A stretch of DNA of 16,912 nucleotides, from the NCBI GenBank assembly GCA_002453275.1, contig DKGN01000193.1:1-16912 (forward strand), written 5' to 3'. The notes below the pieces were generated by a model. That model did no database searches. It was not told the DNA's origin and saw only the letters and a program-made list of their open reading frames with translations. Origin of the DNA: Caryophanales bacterium UBA6769 (GTDB lineage Bacteria > Bacillota > Bacilli > Bacillales > UBA6769). The position numbers and the translations under genes are program-made. This document shows positions 7,448 through 14,153 of this stretch, in pieces (within the stretch, counting starts at the first letter, position 1; each line of letters begins with the position of its first letter).

Positions 7448-8320
7448 TTACTTTCCAAGCATTTCATTAACTTTATCTTCGTTATTATCAATCCACTCAC
7501 GGGCAACTTCTTCTGGATCTTGACCATCATCAATCTGCGCAATCATCTCTTCAACATCTTCTAAAGAAATGCTCCAATTTGTTAAAAACTCGTAAACTTC
7601 AGAAGCTTTTTCTTTCAATTCTTTGTTTGTGATGACATTGATAGACGAACCGCTAAAATATTCTGGTGTTTCATCGTTCGTTAAGATTTTGACATCATGT
7701 TTATTAAACATCGTATGTGGTCGCCAGCCATAGAAGAGTACCGGCTCTTCGTTTTCCATTTTTTTAATTGCCATTGCCATCATGGCACCCTCTGAAGAAT
7801 TCACTTGCGTAATGTCAATTCCGTATCCTTCAATCACTTTGTTTAAGTTCTCCATTGCAGGATCGCCTTCTTCAATCGTGTATGCTTCATTACCAAATAA
7901 GTCTTCCTTGCCTCTTAAATCGGCAACATCATTAATATCTTCCATATATTCTGGAACAACGAATCCTGAATCTGCCTCATCATAACTTACAGCAATAGCT
8001 TCAATTGAATCAGAATATTTCTCTACATAATGTTCTTGGGCAGGAAACCATGAATCCATGAATACATCAAGATCTCCTTTTGAAAGCCCAGCATAGACAT
8101 TACCAGCATCTGCTTCGATTTCTTCCACGTTATAACCTAAATCTTGTAAGATTAAGCTTGCAATTTTCGTTGGAGGAACAGTGCTAGTCCATGGTGTCAC
8201 ACCAAATGTAATTGTTGTGTCTCCTCCATCAGAACCTTGCTTTTCCTCTGCATCATTTGAACATCCAATAATCCCGATTAAAAATAAAATACTCATAAAG
8301 CTGATTAGTAATTTTTTCAC
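7448..8320 (-). CDS. Glycine betaine/carnitine-type ABC transporter substrate-binding lipoprotein (copy next to permease)
   Basis: OpuAC-type binding lipoprotein, 290 aa, with lipobox I17-I-G-C20. Landmarks are VTPWTSTVPPTK (about 41-52), FMDSW (87-91), GWRPHTMF (198-205) and EWIDNNEDK (275-283). Trp44, Trp91 and Trp199 are candidates for the aromatic ligand cage; Phe120 replaces the Trp123 of the paralogue at 2960-3838. By eye about two thirds of residues agree between the two copies. The start is GTG (8318-8320), which shares one base with the TAG stop of the permease. AAGGAG lies 8 nt upstream, inside the permease gene. The tight coupling marks this as the cognate binding protein of the transporter, giving the order ATPase-permease-binding protein known from opuA operons. 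Ligand specificity cannot be read directly. Confidence 0.92.
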   Translation of the reverse strand: MKKLLISFMSILFLIGIIGCSNDAEEKQGSDGGDTTITFGVTPWTSTVPPTKIASLILQDLGYNVEEIEADAGNVYAGLSKGDLDVFMDSWFPAQEHYVEKYSDSIEAIAVSYDEADSGFVVPEYMEDINDVADLRGKEDLFGNEAYTIEEGDPAMENLNKVIEGYGIDITQVNSSEGAMMAMAIKKMENEEPVLFYGWRPHTMFNKHDVKILTNDETPEYFSGSSINVITNKELKEKASEVYEFLTNWSISLEDVEEMIAQIDDGQDPEEVAREWIDNNEDKVNEMLGK

Positions 8321-9171
8321 TATGCTCTCTCCTTCTCAATCTCAGTCTTCCTACCAAAACCTTGCGTAATTCTATCTAATACAATGGCTAACACGACAAT
8401 CGCAAGTCCACTCGTTAAGCCAAGCCCAACATTAACAGTTGAAATTCCTTTTAGTACTGCTGACCCTAGACCTGGTGCTCCAATCATGGAAGCAACAACA
8501 GCCATTGACAGAGACAGCATAATCGTTTGGTTGACGCCTGCCATAATTGTCGGTGTCGCTAAAGGCAATTGTACCTTTCGCAATAGTTGCCAAGAAGTTG
8601 TACCAAATGCTTTCGATGCTTCGACTACTTCTTCTGGCACTTGTTTTATTCCAAGGCTTGTCATTCTGACAGCTGGTGGTGCAGCAAATACAAACGTTGC
8701 GATGACGGCTGGCACTCCACCTAAACCAAACAAAAGTATCGCTGGAATTAAATAGACGAAAATAGGCAACGTTTGCATAAAGTCCAAGATTGGACGTACA
8801 ATGCTATCGACAATGCGATTTGTTGCACTTAAAATACCGACTGGAACCCCGACAAGAACAGATAAGATCGTTGAAACAATGACAATAGCTAGTGTTTGCA
8901 TTGCTTCTGGCCACATATCAACAGAACCTAAATAGAGGAATCCAATTAAGGTGAAAATAGCTGTGCCCTTCCCTGCTAAACGCCACGCAAAGATAATAAA
9001 GATGATTGCCATCACTTCGGGGGGAATCACAATAAGTAAATCAGTTACCGCATTAATAAATGAGCTTAACAAGCCACTAATACTATCGAAAACTCCACTC
9101 ATCACTGGCAGAAGCCAATTATCAACAAAATCATTTGTCCAATCCTCTAATGGCAAATGGAAGTAGTTCAT
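8320..9171 (-). CDS. Glycine betaine/carnitine-type ABC transporter permease (OpuAB/ProW family)
   Basis: Integral membrane permease of 283 aa, a length typical of OpuAB. An amphipathic N-terminal region (DDWTND-like, with two Trp in the first 20 residues) is followed by several membrane helices. The ABC permease EAA loop, EASKAFGTTSWQLLRKVQLP (about 186-205), contacts the ATPase. Conserved stretches QTLPIFVYLIPAILLFG (about 133-149) and SMIGAPGLGSAVL are characteristic of quaternary amine importers. Its ATG overlaps the TGA stop of the ATPase gene (ATGA, 4 nt), and AGGAGG lies 7 nt upstream, so the two are translationally coupled. With two intact binding proteins and one permease gene in the row, this permease probably accepts ligand from both. 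Confidence 0.95.
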   Translation of the reverse strand: MNYFHLPLEDWTNDFVDNWLLPVMSGVFDSISGLLSSFINAVTDLLIVIPPEVMAIIFIIFAWRLAGKGTAIFTLIGFLYLGSVDMWPEAMQTLAIVIVSTILSVLVGVPVGILSATNRIVDSIVRPILDFMQTLPIFVYLIPAILLFGLGGVPAVIATFVFAAPPAVRMTSLGIKQVPEEVVEASKAFGTTSWQLLRKVQLPLATPTIMAGVNQTIMLSLSMAVVASMIGAPGLGSAVLKGISTVNVGLGLTSGLAIVVLAIVLDRITQGFGRKTEIEKERA

Positions 9172-10367
9172 TTATGTTCCTCCTTTGCCTGCGTTTTTCC
9201 GAGAACTAAACCGGATAAAATGGATACTCGGGAAATAATACCAAGCAATTTTTCATCTTCAACGACTGCAATCGGATACTTCACATCAGCTGCAACACCG
9301 ATTAAATCGTGTAACGGGGTATCAACTGAAGTTGTATACACTTTTTCAAGCTGAATATCTGACATTGGAATCTTTTCTTTATACGCTTTAATCGCTTCAT
9401 CAATCGTCAGCAATCCACGAAACGTTCGGTCCTTGTTTACAACAAAAATGCTTGATGTACCTGCTTCTTGCATTTTTCGAACTGCAACTAACGGACCCTC
9501 ACTGTAGAAAACATGGACCTCCGGTCTTTTCATTACATGCGAGGCAAGCAATACTTTCGCACGGTCGACGTCTTGCACGAAACTCGATACATAATCATCA
9601 GCAGGGTTTTCAAGGATTTCTTCTGGTGTGCCGATTTGAACGATTTTACCATCCTTCATAATCGCAATACGATCCCCAAGCTTTAACGCTTCGTCCAAAT
9701 CATGAGTAATAAATAAGACCGTTTTCTCCATTCTACTTTGTAAATTGATTAACTCATCTTGCATCTCTTTTCGGATAATCGGATCAAGAGCGCTAAAGGC
9801 TTCATCCATTAACAAGATGTCAGTATCATTCGCTAATGCACGAGCAATACCCACTCGTTGTTGCATTCCCCCACTTAATTCATTAGGGTAGCTATCCTCA
9901 TACCCTTTCAAGCCTACCTCTTCAATCACTTGCATTGCTTTTTCGTTTCGTTCTTCTTTATCAATTCCTTGAATTTCAAGACCGTAAGCAACATTGTTTA
10001 AAACAGTGCGATGAGGCAAAAGTCCAAAGCTTTGGAAAACCATTCCAAGCTTTTTTCTTCTCGTTTCTATAAGTTTCGTTTTATTCATTTTTGTAATATC
10101 TTCGCCATCAATAAGAATTTCACCAGCGGTCGGTTCAATTAACCTGTTCACCAATCGAATGAGTGTTGACTTTCCGCTTCCTGAAAGACCCATAATAACG
10201 AAAGTCTCGCCGGACTTCACTGTAAATGTAGCTTGATTCACACCGACAGTCATGCCAGTTTTTTCTAGAATCTCACTTTTTCCTTCTCCATCTTTTAATC
10301 GCTTTAACCCTTGTTGAGGGGTCGAACCAAAAATCTTCGTTACATTATTAACTTCAATTTTATTCAT
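9168..10367 (-). CDS. Glycine betaine/carnitine-type ABC transporter ATPase with CBS pair (OpuAA/ProV family)
   Basis: ATP-binding subunit of a quaternary amine importer, 399 aa from the ATG at 10365-10367. Walker A is GLSGSGKST (60-68), the Q-loop is Gln112, the signature is LSGGMQQR (164-171), Walker B is LLMDE (185-189) and the switch His is 222 in THD. An N-terminal extension before Walker A matches the OpuAA/ProV group. The C-terminal 120 residues form two CBS domains (about 278-335 and 345-390), which in the homologue OpuA of Lactococcus sense ionic strength, so osmotic gating is plausible. AAGGGA lies 6 nt before the ATG. The frame stays open for 51 more codons upstream, but that extension is unlike the family and runs into the promoter region. 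First gene of the leftward row. Confidence 0.94.
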   Translation of the reverse strand: MNKIEVNNVTKIFGSTPQQGLKRLKDGEGKSEILEKTGMTVGVNQATFTVKSGETFVIMGLSGSGKSTLIRLVNRLIEPTAGEILIDGEDITKMNKTKLIETRRKKLGMVFQSFGLLPHRTVLNNVAYGLEIQGIDKEERNEKAMQVIEEVGLKGYEDSYPNELSGGMQQRVGIARALANDTDILLMDEAFSALDPIIRKEMQDELINLQSRMEKTVLFITHDLDEALKLGDRIAIMKDGKIVQIGTPEEILENPADDYVSSFVQDVDRAKVLLASHVMKRPEVHVFYSEGPLVAVRKMQEAGTSSIFVVNKDRTFRGLLTIDEAIKAYKEKIPMSDIQLEKVYTTSVDTPLHDLIGVAADVKYPIAVVEDEKLLGIISRVSILSGLVLGKTQAKEEHK

Positions 10368-10467
10368 ACGTATTCCCTTCTTTACGACCGACTTCCTAGA
10401 TATTGATAGATTGGCTACATAATGGGTACACCAAGCTATATTGACATCCGATTCGCCGGATAACCCT

Positions 10468-10496
10468 AGTATAGTGTAAACTTTGTGAAATAAAAA
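10468..10496 (-). promoter_or_regulatory. Weak candidate sigma-A promoter for the leftward transporter row
   Basis: A -10-like TATACT (minus strand, 10473-10468) lies about 95 nt upstream of the ATPase start. At 17-bp spacing the -35 position reads TTTTTA, a poor match, so an activator or a different element may be needed. The inverted repeat at 10475-10503 occupies the spacer and -35 region. Confidence 0.3.
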
Positions 10497-10503
10497 GTTT
10501 ACA
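10475..10503. promoter_or_regulatory. Perfect inverted repeat, candidate operator for the GbsR-like regulator
   Basis: TGTAAACTTT (10475-10484) and AAAGTTTACA (10494-10503) are exact reverse complements separated by 9 nt, giving a 29-bp dyad. It lies between the divergent genes, overlaps the spacer and -35 area of the leftward promoter candidate and contains the TTTACA -35 candidate of the rightward one. That position suits a dimeric winged-helix repressor controlling both directions, probably the GbsR-like protein encoded next to it. Binding is inferred. Confidence 0.6.
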
Positions 10504-10526
10504 AATTGCATATATTTCATAATATT
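10498..10526 (+). promoter_or_regulatory. Candidate sigma-A promoter for the regulator/catabolic operon
   Basis: TTTACA (10498-10503, 5 of 6 matches to the -35 consensus) is followed at 17 bp by AATATT (10521-10526, 4 of 6). The -35 element is the right arm of the inverted repeat, which would give repression or autoregulation. It lies about 140 nt upstream of the regulator start, and a nearer T-rich element around 10583-10590 cannot be excluded. Confidence 0.35.
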
Positions 10527-10668
10527 TATCCTTACTGAAAATTTAGCATTACCATTGCTTGGATAATCTTACGTTTTCTTGCTTTATATAGGTTATGCTG
10601 ATTTTTCGTTCCTAAACAAATGTGATACATTGGGCTATGATGACTGGCAATTGAGAGGAGATATGTCA

Positions 10669-11214
10669 GTGGGGACTAAATTTGAGGAAAAATTTTATTC
10701 AGTTGAGAAACAATTTGTTGAAAAAATTGCCGACAACATGAGAACTTTTGGTGTTTCTACTACAGTAGGTCGAGTACTTGGTATTATTTATATGAACCGA
10801 AAACCAATGACCTTGGACGAACTAGCTGAAGAAACTGGTATGAGCAAAACACGAATGAGTCAAGTCATTCGTGAAATGCTGAAGATGAATATAGCTGAAA
10901 AAGTTTTTCGAAAAGGCGTTAGAAAAGATTTATATAATGTTGAAAGTGACTACTATCAAACGTTCATTTCATTATTCACTTCAAATTGGCATGAGGCCAT
11001 TACAAAAAGTCGCTCGTTTGAAAGGAAAATTCAACGTGAATTAACTAAACTAACTGAAAACAGCTCCTCATTCAATGAAGAGGATGAAGAGAGATATAAT
11101 GAATTGTTAAAAGAAACAAAGCTATGGCTTGAATATTACGATTGGTTAAGTCGGCTTGTTGAATTCTTTGAAAGTGGAGAAGTATTTAAACATGTGCCGA
11201 AATATAGAGATTAA
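10669..11214 (+). CDS. GbsR-like (MarR-related winged-helix) transcriptional regulator
   Basis: Regulator of the GbsR/OpcR group, which in Bacillus controls choline and glycine betaine genes. From the GTG at 10669 it has 181 aa, close to B. subtilis GbsR. A winged helix spans about residues 33-92 (TLDELAEETGMSKTRMSQVI is the recognition region). The C-terminal half is helical and rich in aromatics (Tyr95, Tyr96, Trp107, Trp153, Tyr156, Tyr157, Trp159), which could line a cage for a quaternary ammonium effector. AGGAG (10656-10660) lies 8 nt before the GTG but only 2 nt before the ATG at 10663, so GTG is preferred. The next gene starts 21 nt later. It probably represses the divergent promoters through the inverted repeat at 10475-10503. 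Carnitine or a breakdown product as inducer is inference. Confidence 0.88.
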   Translation: MGTKFEEKFYSVEKQFVEKIADNMRTFGVSTTVGRVLGIIYMNRKPMTLDELAEETGMSKTRMSQVIREMLKMNIAEKVFRKGVRKDLYNVESDYYQTFISLFTSNWHEAITKSRSFERKIQRELTKLTENSSSFNEEDEERYNELLKETKLWLEYYDWLSRLVEFFESGEVFKHVPKYRD

Positions 11215-11235
11215 GTAAATAGGAGGAATTTTTTT

Positions 11236-12129
11236 ATGCATCAAGAAGTCATTATTACTTGTGCTGTCACAGGCGCTGGAGACACAGCATCAAAGAGTGA
11301 ACACGTGCCAGTCACACCAGAGGAAATCGCTAACAATGCGATTGAAGCGGCAAAGGCTGGTGCAACGATTGCACATATTCATGTACGCGATCCAAATACA
11401 GGAAAATTGAGTCACGACCCAAAGCTTTATCATGAAGTCGTTGAACGTATTCGCGAATCCGATACCGATGTCATTATTAACATTACGGCAGGTGGCGGTG
11501 GAGACTGGATTCCAAGTGAAGAAGATCCTACAAAAGGAGGGCCCGGGACCGACATCCAAACACCTGAGGAACGTCATAAACCAGTCGGTGATCTGTTACC
11601 GGAAATTTGCACGCTTGATTGTGGAAGTCTAAATTTCGGGGACCAGCTTTATATTAGCCCGGCTAACTGGTTGCGTGAACATGCAAAGCTTATACAAGAA
11701 AGTGGAGTCAAGCCTGAACTTGAATGCTTTGACACTGGAAATCTTCGTTTTGCAAAACAGCTTGTTAACGAGGGGTTAATTGACGGCGACCCTTTATTTC
11801 AATTTTGTCTTGGTATTCCGTGGGGAGCAGAAGCAGATGCGGAAACAATCATTTATATGCGTGATAAACTTCCAAAAAATGCCCATTGGGCAGCGTTTGG
11901 GATCGGTCGTCACCAAATGACAATCGCGATGCAATCACTGCTTCTCGGTGGCCATATTCGAGTCGGTCTTGAAGATAATTTGTATTTAGAAAAAGGAGTC
12001 CTTGCAACAAACGCACAACTCGTGGATAAAGCCGTTTCGATGATTAGTCCATTAGGGGTCAACCCAATGTCACCTGAAAAAGCACGAAAACAATTAGGTC
12101 TGAAAAACGCCCACAGAAAGGCTGACTAA
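11236..12129 (+). CDS. Beta-keto acid cleavage enzyme (BKACE, DUF849), probable 3-dehydrocarnitine cleavage enzyme
   Basis: DUF849 enzyme of 297 aa. The family condenses a beta-keto acid with acetyl-CoA and splits it to acetoacetate and a new acyl-CoA; here the likely products from 3-dehydrocarnitine are acetoacetate and betainyl-CoA. The metal ligands of the characterised member Kce (His46, His48, Glu230) correspond to His47 and His49 in AHIHVRDP and Glu246 in RVGLEDN. The conserved Arg four residues before that Glu and the Asp after it are also present (Arg242, Asp247). The glycine-rich NITAGGGG (82-89) is typical. AGGAGG (11221-11226) lies 9 nt before the ATG. The gene is followed after a single base by the carnitine dehydrogenase gene. 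BKACE members have many substrates; the assignment rests on that neighbour. Confidence 0.9.
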   Translation: MHQEVIITCAVTGAGDTASKSEHVPVTPEEIANNAIEAAKAGATIAHIHVRDPNTGKLSHDPKLYHEVVERIRESDTDVIINITAGGGGDWIPSEEDPTKGGPGTDIQTPEERHKPVGDLLPEICTLDCGSLNFGDQLYISPANWLREHAKLIQESGVKPELECFDTGNLRFAKQLVNEGLIDGDPLFQFCLGIPWGAEADAETIIYMRDKLPKNAHWAAFGIGRHQMTIAMQSLLLGGHIRVGLEDNLYLEKGVLATNAQLVDKAVSMISPLGVNPMSPEKARKQLGLKNAHRKAD

Positions 12130-12130
12130 T

Positions 12131-13096
12131 ATGGCGAACAATACGATTAAAAAAATAACAGTTGTCGGTACTGGTGTAATAGGAAATGGATGGATTGCTC
12201 GCTTCCTATCACAAGGTTACGACGTTATTGCAACTGACCCTGCACCAGGTGCCGAGCAAAGGATGCTTCAGGCTGTTGAACGGGCTTGGTCAAAGCTTGA
12301 AAAAACAGGTCTTTCTAAAGGTGCTTCAATCGAACGACTGACTTTCGAACCGGATTTAGAAAAAGCTGTTTCCGAAGCTGATTTAATCCAAGAAAATGCA
12401 CCTGAGCGTGAAGAATTAAAAAAGGAATTACTGGCAAAAATTGATCAATTTTCTCACCCTGATACGATTATTGCTTCGAGCACATCAGGATACAAGCCGA
12501 GCACATTACAAGAATATTGCCGTAATCATCCCGAGCGAGTCATCGTTGCCCATCCATTCAATCCTGTCTATTTAATTCCACTAGTTGAGCTTGTCGCTGG
12601 TGAGTTAACGGCAAGAGATATAATGGAGAAAGCGGAGACATTTTATACATCTATCAACATGAAAACTCTTATCGTTCGAAATGAAATTGAGGGACATATT
12701 GCCGATCGATTAATGGAAGCTCTTTGGCGAGAAGCATTGCATCTCGTCAACGATGGGATTGCAACTACTGAAGAAGTCGATGCAGCAATCGTCTATGGAG
12801 CTGGCTTGCGGTGGGCATTAATGGGTCCCTTCTTAACTTTTCATCTTGCCGGGGGGGAACAAGGTATTCGTCATATGCTTGCCCAATTTGGTCCTGCCTT
12901 AAAACTCCCATGGACAAAGTTAGAAGCACCTGAACTTACAGATGAGCTTTCGGAAAAAGTCATTGAAGGTTGTGAAAATCAAACAGTTGGTCACTCGATT
13001 CAAGAGTTAGAACAGCGCCGGGATAATTTCCTTATTGAAGTGCAAGAGCTATTACAAAAATATTGGCCTGCAGCAAATTTAAATGGCGATAAATGA
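12131..13096 (+). CDS. lcdH: L-carnitine 3-dehydrogenase (3-hydroxyacyl-CoA dehydrogenase fold)
   Basis: NAD-dependent dehydrogenase of 321 aa, oxidising L-carnitine to 3-dehydrocarnitine in the cytoplasm. The Rossmann motif is GTGVIGNGW (13-21) and Asp36 at the end of strand 2 favours NAD over NADP. The family sequence QENAPE (87-92), catalytic-type Ser117 in ASSTSGYKPS, His141 with Asn144 in AHPFNPVYLIPLVE and Glu153 match the 3-hydroxyacyl-CoA dehydrogenase fold as used by carnitine dehydrogenases. The HPFNPVYLIPLVELV stretch is characteristic of the carnitine branch. It starts 1 nt after the BKACE stop with only a weak AAAGG upstream, so translation is probably coupled. The length is that of the single-domain enzyme; some bacterial homologues are fused to a thioesterase, which here is the separate next gene. 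Confidence 0.9.
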   Translation: MANNTIKKITVVGTGVIGNGWIARFLSQGYDVIATDPAPGAEQRMLQAVERAWSKLEKTGLSKGASIERLTFEPDLEKAVSEADLIQENAPEREELKKELLAKIDQFSHPDTIIASSTSGYKPSTLQEYCRNHPERVIVAHPFNPVYLIPLVELVAGELTARDIMEKAETFYTSINMKTLIVRNEIEGHIADRLMEALWREALHLVNDGIATTEEVDAAIVYGAGLRWALMGPFLTFHLAGGEQGIRHMLAQFGPALKLPWTKLEAPELTDELSEKVIEGCENQTVGHSIQELEQRRDNFLIEVQELLQKYWPAANLNGDK

Positions 13097-13106
13097 GGGA
13101 ACTGCG

Positions 13107-13580
13107 ATGTCAAAAAGAAGAGTTATTGTTGAAACAAATGTTTTAAGTGAATGGGTTGATTACAATGGACACATGAACGATGCAGAGTATGCCCGTGTAT
13201 TCAGTATGTGTGTCGATCGCGTCATGCGATTGATTGGTATTAATGATGGATTTAGAGAAAGCACTCATTACACGATTTACACGCTTGAAACTCACCTTTG
13301 TTACTTAAATGAAGTGATGGAGGGAACTCCATTACGTGTCACATTTCAATTGCTCGATCATGATGAAAAACGATTACATGTTTTTTTCGTTATGGAAGAT
13401 AACGAAGGGAATCGCCTAGCGACTAGTGAGCAAATGCTAATGGGAATTGATTTACGAACGAGACGCTCTGCACCTTTCCCAGAGCCTATCCAAAAAAAGC
13501 TCGATACAATTGGACAAGAAGACAATCGACTAGATAAACCTAATGAAGCCGGACGTGTCATTGGGATAAGGAGACGATAA
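13107..13580 (+). CDS. Hot-dog fold thioesterase, probable betainyl-CoA thioesterase
   Basis: Single-domain 4HBT-type thioesterase of 157 aa. The active-site helix motif is D18-Y-N-G-H-M-N (DYNGHMNDAEYARVF), with Asp18 the expected catalytic residue; a central strand (THYTIYTLETHLCYLNEV) and a strand with SEQMLMGIDL complete the fold. In characterised carnitine catabolism a thioesterase of this kind hydrolyses betainyl-CoA to glycine betaine and CoA, often as a C-terminal domain of carnitine dehydrogenase. The ATG at 13107 is chosen because GAGGGA lies 6 nt upstream and the gene then begins 10 nt after the dehydrogenase stop. An in-frame ATG at 13083 would overlap that gene. It is the last gene of the operon, directly before a terminator. 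Confidence 0.88.
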   Translation: MSKRRVIVETNVLSEWVDYNGHMNDAEYARVFSMCVDRVMRLIGINDGFRESTHYTIYTLETHLCYLNEVMEGTPLRVTFQLLDHDEKRLHVFFVMEDNEGNRLATSEQMLMGIDLRTRRSAPFPEPIQKKLDTIGQEDNRLDKPNEAGRVIGIRRR

Positions 13581-13589
13581 CGAACGAAG

Positions 13590-13622
13590 GCCAATCCTGT
13601 AGATGAAGGATTGGCTTTTTTT
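13590..13622 (+). terminator. Intrinsic terminator of the carnitine catabolic operon
   Basis: GCCAATCCT (13590-13598) pairs perfectly with AGGATTGGC (13607-13615) around an 8-nt loop and is followed by seven T. It starts 10 nt after the thioesterase stop. The minus-strand reading lacks a T-run, so it mainly serves the rightward operon. Confidence 0.9.
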
Positions 13623-13623
13623 G

Positions 13624-14103
13624 TTATAAATCAATCTTCACATCATGGTCTTCAGTGAAGTCCATATCTTCCCAAGAGAAAATATGTAAAAACATGTCAA
13701 CCTCTTCTTCAACTACAGGGAGATCGCCTTCAGGGTTTTGAATCGTTAACACAGCTTTTGCTCTTTCGCCTGGGGAAACTTTTTGGCTCATTTTGACCAT
13801 CGCTTCATCGATTACGTTTCCATCTGCTGATACTCCTCGTGCCTGAACTTCAATTGCGTCGTTACGTTTGTTTTCAATTTCGAATATTATTTCTATCGTG
13901 TCGCCAGTATCTTCATCAACTTTTCTCTCAAAAGTACTTAATGTTGCTTTAATATTTTCGTTATCAACAAGTTCTTGATTAAATTCCTGTTTTTCGAACT
14001 CGGGTTTTTTCTCTTCATTGTTAGGATGACTAGCCTGACTACTACATGCTACCAATGCTCCTACGATGAATAATATCATGAATAATGAAACGGTTTTTTT
14101 CAA
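13624..14103 (-). CDS. Hypothetical lipoprotein with a beta-rich C-terminal domain
   Basis: Predicted 159-aa surface lipoprotein. The signal peptide MKKTVSLFMILFIVGALVAC ends in a good lipobox (L17-V-A-C20). An acidic linker (NEEKKPEFEKQEF) leads to a domain of about 105 residues (about 52-159) with alternating hydrophobic positions and phrases such as EIIFEIENKRNDAIEVQARG and SPGERAKAVLTIQ. This pattern is typical of immunoglobulin-like beta-sandwich domains in Bacillus lipoproteins. I do not recognise the exact family and assign no function. The start is TTG (14101-14103), with GGGGGA 6 nt upstream. It stands alone, convergent with the catabolic operon and downstream of the MurG-like gene in the same direction across a 132-bp gap that holds a hairpin. 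A link to carnitine metabolism is not supported. Confidence 0.8.
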   Translation of the reverse strand: MKKTVSLFMILFIVGALVACSSQASHPNNEEKKPEFEKQEFNQELVDNENIKATLSTFERKVDEDTGDTIEIIFEIENKRNDAIEVQARGVSADGNVIDEAMVKMSQKVSPGERAKAVLTIQNPEGDLPVVEEEVDMFLHIFSWEDMDFTEDHDVKIDL

Positions 14104-14153
14104 GACCCTTCCCCCTGTTCATGTGCATTCGTATAAACAACTAATCATCGAAT

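Larger units (their letters stand above)
10368..10668. promoter_or_regulatory. Divergent promoter region between transporter row and catabolic operon
   Basis: About 300 bp without a credible gene separates the start of the leftward ATPase gene from the GTG of the rightward regulator. It is AT-rich and holds a perfect 10-bp inverted repeat (10475-10503) flanked by candidate promoter elements for both directions. A short imperfect repeat ATCCG-N6-CGGAT (10446-10461) lies in the presumed leader of the leftward transcript. The layout fits one regulator controlling both sides. Confidence 0.7.

Noticed and set aside
8384..8755. Plus-strand open frame of 123 codons
   Set aside because: Antisense to the transporter permease; its composition simply mirrors the membrane helices on the other strand.
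10441..10446. TTGACA as a -35 box for the rightward operon
   Set aside because: No acceptable -10 hexamer lies 16-18 bp downstream; the nearest TATAGT is 23 bp away.
10368..10520. 51-codon N-terminal extension of the ABC ATPase
   Set aside because: The extension is unlike OpuAA/ProV proteins, overlaps the inverted repeat and promoter candidates, and the ATG at 10367 has its own ribosome binding site.
11290..11577. Minus-strand open frame of 95 codons inside the BKACE gene
   Set aside because: Antisense shadow of a well-supported enzyme gene with full family motifs.
13083..13106. Eight-codon earlier start for the thioesterase
   Set aside because: It would overlap the dehydrogenase gene and lacks a ribosome binding site; the ATG at 13107 has GAGGGA at 6 nt.
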